Source of the DNA: Centrapalus pauciflorus
Lineage: Eukaryota; Streptophyta; Magnoliopsida; Asterales; Asteraceae
Direction: 5' to 3'
Length of the DNA: 64,000 nucleotides
Assembly: GCA_020465985.1 (NCBI GenBank)
Contig: JAANYP010002633.1
Span: forward strand, 1-64,000
The position numbers and the translations under genes are program-made. Positions 46,676-62,857 of the stretch are shown piece by piece. The notes under the pieces were generated by a model, which saw nothing but the letters and a program-made list of their open reading frames with translations, searched no databases and was not told the DNA's origin. How positions within the stretch are numbered: the first letter of the stretch is position 1; every line of letters starts with the position of its first letter.

Positions 46676-46926
46676 CTTAGAAACATATGAAATTGTGTTG
46701 GGCTAGTGGTCTTATTAAATCATTGAGAATTAGAGGGCCTTGCAAAAAATCCATTGAGGGGTTGAGGACCTTTTCTCTTCTTAATGGACTGCTACATGTT
46801 AATGAAAAGTTTGACTTTTGGACTCTTTGGGGGCTTATTGAAATTTTTATAAATGGCCTAAAAATATTCTAATGGACTTTGCTATGTCAATTTAACATCC
46901 CCCTTCCCTGCTTAGCTCCGCCCCTG
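46464..46926. mobile_element. Non-autonomous hAT element
   Basis: 463 bp with ends CAGTGGCGG and the complement CCGCCCCTG, flanked by exact 8-bp CCTTCATG (46456-46463 and 46927-46934). A truncated relative occurs from about 44540 to 44728 (and 63773-63961 in the second unit). Confidence 0.88.
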
Positions 46927-46934
46927 CCTTCATG

Positions 46935-47237
46935 GTTTAGTTGGTACGCTATATCTAACCACTGAGTGTTCCGATACTTTTATTTCCACGTATTGGGAAA
47001 AAAAACTATGTATTAATAAAAATCAAGAATAATCTAGATGGAATTTCAAATAAAAATGTAGATAAAAATAATGTATTTATAACAACATGTTTATTTTTTC
47101 TATAAAAGAAAACATATTAAAGGTTAAAATTGAAAATAAAATAATATATTATATAATAATTTAATATTATAAAGTTTGTATTCTTAAAATAGTTTAGACG
47201 ATAATAAATTTTATATCATGTAGATAATAACAATATG

Positions 47238-47239
<2 letters not shown>
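46935..47239. other. AT-rich DNA, no gene seen
   Basis: A short stretch at 46935-46985 reads a little like SINE promoter boxes (GGTTTAGTTGGTA, GTTCCGATAC) but cannot be supported further. Confidence 0.3.

Positions 47240-47277
<38 letters not shown>
47240..47277. repeat. (TA)n microsatellite
   Basis: TA array directly abutting the left end of the element at 47278. Confidence 0.95.
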
Positions 47278-47281
<4 letters not shown>

Positions 47282-47713
47282 GGTTCAAATGAGTACCACT
47301 AGTTTTGCGGAGTACCGGAGGTACCTCGCTTAAAACCATTTTTTTTTTTGAAATTTTTTTTCATAATCATGTTTAAATTAATAATATAAGACTACTTGCA
47401 AAAAATCACACCTAAACACACACTATAACTATGTGAAACGTGCAAGTTCACATGAACTGCACTGTTGTGAATGTATGTTCACAGCTAAGCATGTTCACAT
47501 GAATTTTTTCACGTTCACATGACTTTTAAGAGGCTAGAAAGTGTGAATGTGTGTAATTCTTTTACGAATAGGCTTATATTATTTGTATCTAAATGAATAT
47601 GAAAAAAAATTAAAAAAAAACTTTTTTTCGGAGCATGTTCACATCTAAAACCCGTGTGTTCACAGGTACTCACGGTACTCTGCATTTTTTAGGTACTCAC
47701 ACGAACCATATTC
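47278..47713 (+). mobile_element. TA-associated GAGTACC-family element, copy C
   Basis: Starts TTTGGGTTCAAATGAGTACC and ends CACGAACCATATTC, with the same interior as 33069-33484 plus an extra CACGTTCACATG block. TA repeats lie on both sides. Confidence 0.82.

Positions 47714-47765
<52 letters not shown>
47714..47765. repeat. (TA)n(CA)n microsatellite
   Basis: Separates two different transposons, 47278-47713 and 47766-48851, both sitting in the same microsatellite. Confidence 0.95.
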
Positions 47766-48851
47766 GGGTTGGGATCATTGCAGAACCTTAATTTAATGTA
47801 GAACCATAGAACCAATCTAAACCATTGAATTATAATATAACACTAGGGATAAGATGGTAATTATGCAATTAACATTGAATTAATAGTAGCCTACTATATT
47901 TGACTGCACATTTTGACCATTTTTTACTTTTTTAATATCGAACGGACATGCAGTGTTGCATACATGATATATTGTATCACTTCGACGTTGAATGTGTGAT
48001 ATAAACTGTAATTCGACATTGAATGATCTCTATATAATATATTGAATGGACGTCTAGGTAAAAAAAATTACGAAAAATAAACACGTAAAATTTTTTCGAA
48101 AAAAATATATCATTATTGTTCTCATTAAATCATCCAACTTTTGACTACTAATTTTGATCATTATTTTGGTTCTGTTAATTTTGAATGTACATGCGGTGTT
48201 GCATCGACATTGTATATACGACATCAAGTGTTCATTCGACATTGAATGATATCAGCCATGCTACATTGCATCGTGGTCTGTGTAATTTTTTTACGAAAAA
48301 TAAACACGTAAAATTTTTTCTAAAAAAATATATCATTACTGTTCTCATTAAATCAACCCACTTTTGACTACTAATTTTGACCATTATTTTGATTCTGTTA
48401 ATTTTGAATGTACATGCAGTGTTGCATCGCCGTTGAATATACGATATCAAGTGTTCATTCGACATTGAATGATATCGGCCATGCTACATTGCATCGTGGT
48501 CTGGGTAATTTCTTTTTTTTACGAAAAATAAACACGTAAATTTTTTCGGAAAAAATATATCATGACCGGTCTCGTTTTAAAGAGTATAAAGTTCTCGTTT
48601 TTATGGTATAATTTTTTTGATTTAACAATTAATTATATTAATGTTATTTTAATTTAAAGAAAAATGATATTTATTTTACTAGTGCCAATTTTTTTGGTAT
48701 TTACAATCTATTCCTCTTTTACCCTGAAAGAATTATTTTTCACTAATTTCAAACTTGATGGTTTTAGTCAAGACCATTTGATTAATATAATCTATGGACG
48801 ATATTGATTCTACGATTCTACACTAAATTTAGGTTCTGCAATGATCCCATC
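47766..48851. mobile_element. Second TA-associated TIR element with internal tandem repeats
   Basis: 1,086 bp with inverted ends of about 20 bp sharing GGGATCATTGCAGAACCT, bordered by TA/CA repeats. The interior holds about three copies of a 223-228 bp unit, each containing ACGAAAAATAAACACGTAAA (at 48070, 48293 and 48521). Short frames on the minus strand come from this repeat. No transposase is seen. Confidence 0.82.
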
Positions 48852-49239
48852 TATATACACACACACATAAAACACACTTTCAGACTTTGGTGCTAACAAA
48901 GGAAAGGGAGAAAGGGTTCAAAAGGGCCCGTATATATATTTTCATTTTTGGCAACCCAATACCTAATGATCCAAACTCGATGTCACATTTTCAGTAATAA
49001 TAATATTATGTCAACTCATTTTAGTATTTAACCCCGTGATCTCGATAGTATAATTAATCCACTAAAATTATAATCCGGTGACACGTATATCTCAATCCTG
49101 ACACGTATAAATCCACTAATCGGAATATATTGGAGCAACGCAATATAAATAAAACAATAATCCACTAAAATAATTTCACGTACCAGGTCTGAAAACGGGA
49201 TGTTACAAAATAATTTTGAGAACATTAATGATATAAAAC

Positions 49240-49620
49240 ATTAATAAGAGGTTGTTTTGTTTTGCGTTATGAATGAGATTATTAGTGTATTACGTTAAAA
49301 TAACGCAAATAATTGGTTTAAAGTGTTTGGGTTACATGCGTTAATAAGTTATTATTTGCGTTTAGAGATAATCCTACCACAGTTTTTCATAGGTTAAAAA
49401 ATGTGGCTTAATTGCTAGATAAGTGATAATTTGGTCATTTACAAGTTAAAACGCAAATCCAAACACTTTAAAAACTGATTATCTGATAATTATGATAACA
49501 AACAGCAGAAGATAAACTAAACGCTACATTTTCAGCAACATTTTTTGTTACAACTATTATCTTATTATTGGTTTCCAAGACGCTACAACACTTTTTTAAA
49601 CGCAAATACAAACACTCTCT
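49240..49620. mobile_element. MITE related to 40228-40605
   Basis: Ends GTTGTTTTGTTTTGCGTTAT and the complement of GAGTGTTTGTATTTGCGTTT are inverted, with shared internal blocks (AAACACTTTAAA, TGCGTTAATAAGT). Orientation is opposite to the 40-kb copy. Confidence 0.6.
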
Positions 49621-50039
49621 AAATCTTAATTTTAAAATAAGACAAATTTAAACAACAATATCCTCATAGAATCTGAATATAAATTAATATAGAAAAATAC
49701 ATTGTTAATTAAAACATAAAAAAAGACTTGCTATGGGCATCAATGGCCAATGGGTGATGAGATGTGAATGGAAATCTCTTCCATGAAAATGTTTCTAGAC
49801 CTTTGTTCCGTTATGCTACGGTGCACGCGAAACGTCCATTAGTCGGGTGTGAATTTCAGGTGTGAGTGTGACGACAAAATAATGACACGTATATACGTTA
49901 CAATTTCGCCATAAATACAGTCTTAATTCATTCATACGAAGAAGAAGAAGAAGAAGAATTCACTAGAAGAAATAATAAAGTATCGTCTGTCTGATCTTCT
50001 CTACCAAAGAAAAAGAATCAGAACTTTTTTTCATCTTTA
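49621..50039 (+). promoter_or_regulatory. DHAR promoter and 5' UTR
   Basis: A TATA-like ATAAATAC is at 49911-49918. The predicted leader, about 100 bp, contains seven GAA units at 49938-49958. Two ACGT cores (GACACGTA, ATACGTT) precede the TATA-like box. Transcription start is inferred from spacing. Confidence 0.5.
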
Positions 50040-53103
<3,064 letters not shown>

Positions 53104-53458
53104 AGCCGTCCCAATTTATAGGCGAAGCGACTCATTTTCAGTAGTTTTTCTTTTGTGAATCTTTGATCATATGTATGTTATGCCATGCGCCGGAGTAGTT
53201 TAAGATTGTGTTAGCTGGATATTAATCTTACAAGTCTTTATGATGATTGCATAAACATTATATGATCGTAGAACTGTAATTTTTCTTATTTTTTGCTTTC
53301 GTATGAAGATGATGGTGTGACCTATTTTGTTAAACAAACTCAATTGACCTTTTGATTTTGTAATCTTTAGAATATTGTTTTGGGCATTTTTGACATGTGA
53401 CTGTATCAATGTTTTGGAAAGAAGTCAATAGCCATGAACAATGGGTGAAGCTAGCTAG
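53104..53458. other. DHAR 3' flank
   Basis: Probable 3' UTR and downstream DNA. No other feature seen. Confidence 0.4.
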
Positions 53459-54344
53459 GACCGTTCATCAGTTCGGTTTTGGGTACATTTGGTTTCCTCG
53501 GTTTGGAATTTTTAGAGGTGAAAGCGAAAACTGAACCAAATCAATTTACGAGTGGACCAAATCAAACCAAAAACCTAATTTTAGATCAGTTTGGTTTGGT
53601 TCGAAAACTGAAAAAACCGAATTACAGATTGGGACTGCTGTTGCTTTGCTTCACTTGGTGGGCTGTTACACAACTTGGGTTGATGTTATTTTGGATGTAT
53701 TTGAGTTTTAGTCATGCATTTATGATGGCAAGACCGGCTTCTAAGTTGTGTAACACATCCTAATAAAGTAACAACTAACAAGTTAAGAACCCATTTACAC
53801 AAGCAGTTTGGGCTTAAATTTTGGGCTCGAAATCTGGAATTGAGCTGAATCGAGGCTTGTTTAGTTAATGAAACATTTCGGTTTAAGATTTTTAATAAAA
53901 CTGAAAACAATACAGATTATCTTGGAAACACAGTTTAGAAGCAAGAACATGTTTAGAATGATTAAAAGAGTTCTTTTTAGTTTTCATTCAACCATGACAT
54001 ACACACTCTCTCTACAAAACCCTCCATCTCTCATTTGAAAACGAAAGCGCATCTGAAAACATCAAAATGGAGTTTTCAATAGGTAGTTTATAAACTGAAA
54101 ATTAAAAACAACTAAAAACAATGGATCTAAACGCGTTTTCTAGAAACCCTTGTTTTCGACGATAATTTTCACCGAAAATAGGTTTACTAAACATGCCCAA
54201 AAGAATTCGGTTTTTTTTTTTCTTTTACAGTTTTCAAACTGGTTTCGAATTCGGTTTAGATTTGAGTGAATCCATTCTGAAATCGGTTTGGTTCTTGAAA
54301 ATTTTCTAAATCAAGAAAATCAAAAATAGAACATATGAATAGCC
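53459..54344. mobile_element. Candidate inverted-repeat element with TTCGGTTT motifs
   Basis: The left end (GGACCGTTCATCAGTTCGG) and right end (complement of GGGCTATTCATATGTTC) are loosely inverted, and the interior is full of CGGTTTGGTT / AACCGAA motifs. Target-site duplication was not found. The frame at 53479-53763 belongs to this repeat. Confidence 0.4.
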
Positions 54345-54576
54345 CTAATGGTAGAATTATCCACCATATTAAATCTAGTTGGCACATTATAAGTAAATCA
54401 TATCATAATCATGAGGGTAGGCATCAATAGTAGGATGCATTTTTTTTGGGTATTAATTTATATAACAGTTTCATTTTAATCCTTCTAATTTTATTAGATT
54501 TTCATTTTAATCCATTTCTTATAAACATTCATATTATACAATCTTTAAGTAGGCCCTATTAATAATTTTATATGTA

Positions 54577-54923
54577 CTAGTTTATTACCCGCGTATTACG
54601 CGGATATTTTTAATATATATTAAATACAATAAATTAAAAGGTAAAGATATAAATATTAATTTTTTAAACAAAACTATATAAATAGTAATTATTTTCTTAT
54701 ATTTTCTTAAGCTTTTATTATATTATATTATAATTAATAAGCTAGTAAAGTATTAGATTTTGTTTGATTTTATTTGAACTTAAAAGTAGATTATGTTAGA
54801 TTTGGATAGAATTAAATTAAATTTATTTATTATTTTAAAACTCATAAATACCACGTGTCGATTCATGGTGATGACACGTGGCTTCACAAGAGAAGAGTAT
54901 AGTTACTCTTTTAATAGTATAGA
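54577..54923 (-). mobile_element. Small non-autonomous Helitron, minus strand
   Basis: On the minus strand it starts TCTATACTATTAAAAGAG after A and ends hairpin CCGCGT-AAT-ACGCGG, eight bases, CTAG before T (hairpin at 54589-54603). 347 bp. Same terminal plan as 42280-43624. Confidence 0.9.
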
Positions 54924-55863
54924 TAGAGATAGATTATTAATATAGGAAAAATGTTTTAAAAAGAAATATGTATCATAAGTATGATTGCTGATTAAAGAAA
55001 GTGTTTTCTTGAAAAACTTGAATTTATGTTGCAAAACAATGTTCTTATGGTTATATGATTATATAGTAGAAGCTATTTTTGGAATATAGTAATTATTTGT
55101 TTATTAAATTATTATCCCAAAGCTACATCAAGAATGCTAAATATGTGAAAATCAAATTATCAAGTGATATGATTTGACCTAACAAGCCAAATTGGACAAA
55201 GAAAGTGGGGTCTAAGAATAGCCGCCCTACCTAGATATGGTCATATGGCTAACTACATAGTACATATGATATGGTTACTTTCGATTCATAGTTATCGCGT
55301 TCGCTATACGGCCGGACCACAAACCTATATGATGTTGTTGTCATGCCGATCGATCGTACCACAAGGACTCCTCACCTCCCATTTGTATAGTAAGAAACTA
55401 AAAAGTAGGGTTTACTGAATCCGGTCGGTTTACTTGATATTCAAGTAGAGCTTATGATTTTATGATTTTGTTTTTTTGACAGGCCGGGATGTTCATTGAG
55501 TTAGTTTGGCCGGAAAAATGGTTCCTTCATCACCATCTAGAGAACTGATTATCAATCGTCGTTCTCATCCTAAAAGGAATGAACAATTATCGGTGATAGC
55601 ATGTCACGTTCTCGTATGGATTGGAGCAAAAATTTGGATACCAACGTTGAAGCTAAATGTGTAAAGTAAAAACTATGAGTTTATTGTTATTTGTAATATA
55701 CTTGAAATTAAATTGTACAAAATATTGTTGTTTAAAATTTTATGACTATTTCACATGCACAAATATTTCATGCTATACTTTTAAACCCATGAACATCCGA
55801 ATTCAAATATAAGTTAATTTATTATATAAATAGAAAATGTATAAATTTATGATATTAATTCAA
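54924..55863. other. Intergenic DNA, no gene seen
   Basis: Slightly less AT-rich around 55200-55650. No supported feature. Confidence 0.4.
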
Positions 55864-56151
55864 GCGGAAATTACTCTATTAATCATTTAAGTTTACCTAT
55901 TATAACTGGTTTAGTCCTTTAACTTTTGAAATTACTCTGCTAATCCTTTAAATAGAAATTCTGAACACCAATGGCCCTTTATTCATACGGAAAATGTTAA
56001 ATCTCATCGCATTCCTCCAAACATCCATTTGAATAAAGGACCGTTGGTGTTCAGAATTTCTTTTTAAAGGATTAGTAGAGTAATTTCAAAAGTTAAAGGA
56101 CTAAACCAGTTATAATAGGTAAACTTAAAGGATTAATTGAGTAATTTCCTC
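55864..56151. mobile_element. MULE-type palindromic MITE
   Basis: 288 bp, almost fully self-complementary (ends GCGGAAATTACTC and GAGTAATTTCCTC), with an exact 9-bp target-site duplication TTAATTCAA at 55855-55863 and 56152-56160. Confidence 0.93.
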
Positions 56152-56160
56152 TTAATTCAA

Positions 56161-57099
56161 TAAGATCAGAATCATATACACAGGGTGGGGATCGTCAAAA
56201 CCTTCATCTTTCCGACGATTTTTTTTATATTATAACAGTTTATATCTGTCTAATTATGATAGTTTTTAAAGCTTTGATTTTTTTTATCATTCCTAGTTGG
56301 ATGCTGCTATTTACACCCCTTTATGCATATATATCACATCACACACATCATCTCCTCTCTCTATCTTTCTCTTCTTATGTTTTACACCCGGCCACCTCTC
56401 TATTGCTTCTTTTTCCTACGTCTCAGGATCTAAGTAAGACTGTAAATTTCTACTTTTTTTTATACCATTTCAATACGACTCGAGATTTGTTATTGTTTCT
56501 AGTTTCATGTTTGATTCTTACTATTGTTAGTTTCAACTCCAATGAGTAAAAAGAATTAGGCATTAGACAATTCAACAATTTGTTGTTAGGTTATAAGATG
56601 AAATTCATCTTATGTAATGAAATTTTTGTTTTTACATATTTACGGTTGCATTCAATACATTTTGTGTTTCCTCTTTTGTAATGATGTAAAACAGTCAAGT
56701 CGAAAGAAAATTAGCAAAAAAGAAACCGATGGAAAAGGAAAAAAAAATCTTTGAAGCCATATATTTTATGGATAAGACATCATTATATTTTTATCATATT
56801 AAAGAATAAGTGCATATATATTCATGCTTCGACCTTCAATAATTTTTAATGGATATGTTCAACAAAGTGACTTCTTGCAATCACGTTTGAATTGGTTTTT
56901 CCTAAAATCACAATATTATTAAAATATTTAATTACTAGTTATCCAACACCTTATCAATTTAAGATCATTTCGCTATATAGATTGATAATACCAATGTTTT
57001 AATTACATTTATCATAAAATTTTGAAGTAATTATAATTTACCATAAGACTATGTTTTAATAGATGGTTAAACAAATTATGATTACTATAAACATATATA
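56161..57099. other. AT-rich intergenic DNA
   Basis: The 97-residue frame at 56256-56549 is hydrophobic and low-complexity, with no recognised similarity. I do not call it a gene. Confidence 0.35.
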
Positions 57100-57485
<386 letters not shown>

Positions 57486-57548
57486 CAAGTTGTGATATTT
57501 TGTACTTGTGACGGATATACAAGCCTAAATCAAATAAACTATTAAGTT

Positions 57549-57846
57549 GTTTATTTTGAAAAAAACCAACATGTTTTCACGTTTTTTGCGTTTTCGTCTC
57601 TCCATGTTATTTTTTTCCGTAAAAAACCTTAAGTTAATTTTTTCTTTTTGTTTAGTGAAATTTGAACATTAGACCCCGGTTATAATTTGTGAACCGGGTT
57701 TTAAAAAACTGAAAACCGGGTTCTAATGTCCAATTTCACTAAACCAAAAAGAAAAGAATAACTTAATGACTTTTATGGAAAAAAATAACATGGAGGGACG
57801 AAAACGCAAAAAACATGAAAACATGTTGGTTTTTTTCATAATAAAC
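57549..57846. mobile_element. Palindromic MITE
   Basis: The two halves are inverted copies around a centre with ACCCCGGTT / AACCGGGTT. Ends read GTTTATTTTGAAAAAAACC and the complement of GTTTATTATGAAAAAAACC. Confidence 0.78.
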
Positions 57847-58850
57847 TCTAATTTAAAACATATTTATTAATAAATCATATATTATCAAATATATATGTGA
57901 TATGCAATGCTTTTTTTTGTGTGTGTGTGTATATATATATCAAAAAATGATGAGAATTTAGTAAACACAATTTATATATTAAGCACTGTGAGCACCACTT
58001 ATGAATATAATATTAATAACTATAAATAATATATTTGTGTGAGAGATTAGTCAATCTTGTGAGTAAAAACTAAAAAGAGAGCTATGATTGAAAAAGTATA
58101 GATAAAAGAAGATATATGATATATTTTATAATCTTATGAGATAATTAAAATGAAGTAAATACTAAATAGTGTCTGTTTTATTTGCAAAAATGATATAAAT
58201 GTAGATATTCTATTTTATTTATAACAAACTAAAAAATGCTGAGGTATTCATCTAAAAAACCATTTTGCACACAGAAATTGAAAAAAATAAAATAAAATTT
58301 GAAAGTCATCCATTTTTCGAACCACCAGTCTTTAAAAATGATATCTATTGCTTATATAACAACATTACATACTTATAAATCAATAAATGCCATATGTCTC
58401 AAAATAAATATTTAAACAAATGATATTGCTATTAAAAAGACCAATTAAAGTTAATTTATATTTTCGAATAGCAAAGATTAATTGAATAATGGGTACGAAA
58501 ATAATTGCCAGCTATGCCAATTATTCGAAATCTTTTGAAAGCTCATTCAAGTAAGCAAAGTCTAGATATATATATATTTTTAAATATAAGTAAATGGGCA
58601 AACTTTTTTCGAAATAGCAATAGATCGATAATCGTTCAATCATAGATTAGAAATAGAATCAAAAGTTTTAAGGTGTTTGTTTGTTGCTTTGAACTTGTTT
58701 TTCTATAGAGTTATTAAAACTTTGATAAGCAAAAGAAATTTGTCAGAGAAAAGTTGGTTTTTAGTTTTTATGAAAATTACGAGGGGAAAGTGAGTTTACA
58801 CTTTACACAAGTAGGATATATATGCAATGCTTTATATTTAAAAAAGACGA
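57847..58850. other. AT-rich DNA with a solo repeat end
   Basis: 57950-57997 resembles the left end of the element at 58851 in direct orientation. A short (TG)n(TA)n run lies at 57918-57940. No gene seen. Confidence 0.35.
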
Positions 58851-59209
58851 GGATTTAGTAAAGCATCATTTATATATTAAGCACCATGAGCACCAATTAA
58901 AAATTAACAAATCAGCACCACTTAAAGCTTATGCATGTTACGAATGACTTATTTTCATTATTTGAAGCCAATGAACCAAATGAAACTTATTTATTTTTTA
59001 TTTATTGAACGCAATGATGTTTTTACATATAAAAACTTGAGAATATAATGAATCCAATGAATCTTAGTATATTAAATCCAGTGAATGTAATGAACCTTTT
59101 GAAAACTTATTTTCCATTGCTTTAAAACATCTATATATAAAAATTTTATTGATAAAAGCTTAATTTAATTGGTGTTCACGGTGCTCAGTATACAAATGGT
59201 GCAAGATCC
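58851..59209. mobile_element. Candidate MITE
   Basis: The left end (GGATTTAG, then ATTAAGCACCATGAGCACC) and the right end (complement of GGATCTTGCACCA, then CTGAGCACCGTGAACACC) form imperfect inverted repeats. No TSD was fixed. Confidence 0.45.
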
Positions 59210-59901
59210 TATTAAAAAAACATTCCTAAACACCCTCTTAAAACTCATAATGATCCTCATCATATGTAATTGATTATTGTAAAAAACAATTTATGTCTCT
59301 TTCCATTTCAAATTAAGAGAAACATAGCAAAAGTAGCCCTAGCTTAATTCTACTTTATATAAGATGATGTATAATGTATTTTGGGAAAGCAACAGGACTG
59401 AAACCGAAAGTAACAAGTAGAGAAACCGAAACCCCACTATAATCATTTATGCAAGGACAATTATTGCTTACCAAAAACCATCCCCTCTCTAATAATTTGT
59501 AGCCATACATTCACTAACATAACTATCTTTTTTAAAAAATGTGAAAAATACCATAATAGTTTAGGCGTGGTATTTGTCATTCATTTACTATTTAACACAA
59601 TGAATCTATCTCGTAATGTTAGTTGGAGTTGAAGCTCAAACTTTTATTAATACATGTGTTTGATAACTCGAGTTGTAAAGTATAAAATAATATAACAATA
59701 CATATAAATAAATGAATCAAAGCAGTACTATGATTATTAAATGTTATTAATGTATGCAATTCAAACACTTTAAACCAATTATTTACGTTATTGTAATGTA
59801 ATAATATAATAATCTTAGTTATAACGCAAAACTAAATACCATTTATATCTCGTTGATAACTTGATATACATCACAAAATGACAAATACCATTAGGTATCG
59901 A

Positions 59902-60484
59902 CAGGGCCGTCCCACTAATTTTAGAGGCCCTGTGCAACAATTTAAAAATAGGCCCTTCATACTCGAAAATTTTATGAATTCATCGATACAATAAGACGTT
60001 CTCTCAAGTTCAAAAGTTGTTAACCCTTTTGTAAAAAGGTGAAACCTCTGATATTTGATGTAGTGATGTGGATGCATTTTAGCTCTTTAAAATTCATAAT
60101 TCATATTGAGATTTTAACTTACAATGAGGTGGTACGAATCTCATCTCAAAATCGTTGAACGTTCTACCGTACATTACTCCTTGCTTCGTTAAACTGAATC
60201 GTCTCTCCGCCTCCTCGTTAAATTGAATTGTCGCTCCCTGTACCTACCTTGAAAGTCGATCGAATTTGAGTCCTTGAATCCCGCTCTCCTCAATTGCATT
60301 AATCATCCATTGAAAGTTTAAAAGTAGATTTTGAAGAGTATTGGACTCTTGGTTAGACATTTCTAATTGATAGAGTAATAACATTGGGTCAAATATATAA
60401 TGCTTGAATAACAATTTTTGAGGCCCCACAAGTTTTAAGGCCCTGGGCTACGGCCCACTTTGCCCTTGCTAAACACCGGCCTTG
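59902..60484. mobile_element. Non-autonomous hAT element, duplicate
   Basis: Duplicate of 40669-41251, same ends and same flanking GGTATCGA. Confidence 0.85.
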
Positions 60485-60918
60485 GGTATCGACCTACATC
60501 ATTCTACATTATAGTAGTCTAGATAACATGTCTTTTTTTGGGTTCATTGACATTGGTCCAATCATAAATACCTTGAATAGACTTGTATATCTAGTTTAGG
60601 TTGGAGTTTGTTTGAATTTGGAGATTTATTTGGGTATTCAAAGTCACCTTCTAACAACCTTCTATGTGTATGTAATGACAAATTTAATTACGATTCAAAC
60701 TTTGTTCTTTAAGTTATTAGAAAAGGTGAATATTGAAATATGTATGTATGTATGTATACGAAGCTTATCATCGGTTTATTGAGATTGAACTTTTCTATAA
60801 GTTATTTAAATCTCTTTAAAAAGAATTTATCTTATTTAAAAGGATTAATTATCATTTTGACTATTCAACTTTCAAGATTTTCACATTTAGGCATTAAACA
60901 ATTTTTCGTCCTCATTTA

Positions 60919-61376
60919 GGCCTTGTTTGTTTTTAGTTAATAACCTCTTAATAACCTCTGAAATCTAAACTTCAGATCTAAAATGAATTAAGATTATTTG
61001 TTTAGATTTAGACTTTAGATGTTATAACCTCTGGATTTACCTCATAAAATTAAGAGGATTAATTTGCGCTGAAAAAAAGAGAGAGGATATTTTCTATATA
61101 ATTAATTTAGTTAATTCTAATTCAAAAATATTTACCATTTTATTTTAATTTTGTTTATTCAAATTAATTAGTTATGATATGTAATTAATTAGTTATAATA
61201 TGTAATTATTTAGCTATAATATTTTAAAGTAATATTTTTCATATGTTTCATATTACGAAACAAACAATATTAAGATTACCTCTTAATTTCAGATTTCAGA
61301 TCTTAAGAGCACCTCTTAATTTCAGATGTGGTTTTCAGACTTCAGACGTTTAATCTTTTAAAAAACAAATGCCACC
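60919..61376. mobile_element. Tourist-like MITE, duplicate
   Basis: Duplicate of 41686-42143 with TTA flanks. Confidence 0.8.
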
Positions 61377-61512
61377 TTAGTCACTAAATTAAAAGAAATT
61401 TAATAAAAATTTTATATATACAACCGTCCAAAGAGCTATCACTTCCAACCGTCCAAAGGATTACGAGCAAGAGAAACTATCATACAATTGTAGGGCCGGT
61501 AGTGCCATCATA

Positions 61513-62857
61513 TCTATAGTATATAAAATAAGAAAACCACTTGGAGTTTATGGATCATTGAATGAAAAGAAATCAATGGTCCAGATTAAAAACAACTCAT
61601 AATTATTTATGAAATGTCTCTTATACCCTTAATTAAAATAAATAATTATACCTATGTCATTTTTTAATTCATTTTCCAAATTTACTACCTTAACTTAATT
61701 ATATAAAATTTTGATTTTGATTTTTTCATTAATGAATTAATATATACCAAAAATAAATATGTGTCACTATTATCATTAATGATCATAGTTAAATTCAAAT
61801 GTAAAAACTATAGATTTAAATGTAAAAGTGTAGTAAATGAAGTTAAAATTTTTGATAATTATTTTGCTAACAAGATTTAAAATTTAATTGATAAAACTTC
61901 AATTGTGAATATGATAAATTTTGGTTGTTGATTTTCAGATATTTCATTTTTATATTTTATCATTTTCAAAATATATACACATTCACATAATTGAAGTTTT
62001 TTGTTTCTTACATTGATATTTCATATTTGAAGTTAATAAAAATTAAAAGAAACATTTTTTGCAAACACATATTAACAGTTTTTGATTCATATTTGAAGTT
62101 AATACAAATTAAAAGAAACATTTTTTGCAAACACATATCATCTGTTTTTAATAATACAATATAATAATATTTTTTTATTTAATATCAAACAACTAAGTAT
62201 TTTTTTTATCTTTAATTTAACTAGTTTTTATTTTAATTATATATAAATTTTATAATAATTTTTTAAAATATAAAATAAATGTATTTTCTAAACCAACCCA
62301 TGTAATACATGGGTTGATAACCTATGTATTATAATAAAACAAAACAATTCATGTCATATGTCACTTTTACAATACAAGAAAATTTTATTTTTCCACTTCT
62401 TTTTCCAAATTTAACACATTAACTTAATTGCATTAAATTTTGACTTTATTTTTTTTCATTAATTAATTAGTAATAAATTAGATTTTGTAACATTTAAATT
62501 TAATGTTTACCTAAAATAAATATCTATAATTATTATCCATAATAATCATAATTAGATTCAAATGAAAAAATTTGAATTAGTTGTGGAAATTATTATTATT
62601 ATGTATAATAATAGAAAAAATCAAATGTCACGTGTCACCTCTACGTTCACCAAGAAGATTATTACAACTTATAAAAAATAAAAGATAAATACAATTTAAT
62701 ATTTTTAAAAAAGATAAATATACTCTATTTTTTAATCTGTAAATAATAAAAAATTAACACAATTATTATTTATGTATGTTTTTATTTTTACTCATATACA
62801 TTTTATATAAATAAATTTAATTAAAAATATCCACGTAATACGTGGGTTATAAACTAG
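61513..62857 (+). mobile_element. Non-autonomous Helitron, duplicate
   Basis: Duplicate of 42280-43624, including both hairpins and the CTAG end. Confidence 0.92.

Noticed and set aside
46935..46990. tRNA- or SINE-like GGTTTAGTTGGTA followed by GTTCCGATAC
   Set aside because: No tRNA fold, no A-tail and no target-site duplication could be found.
53479..53763. 94-residue frame with KTEPNQFTSGPNQT
   Set aside because: Derived from CGGTTTGGTT-type repeats of a candidate transposon.
56256..56549. 97-residue hydrophobic frame
   Set aside because: T-rich DNA gives runs of Phe/Leu/Ser by chance; no promoter or family signature.
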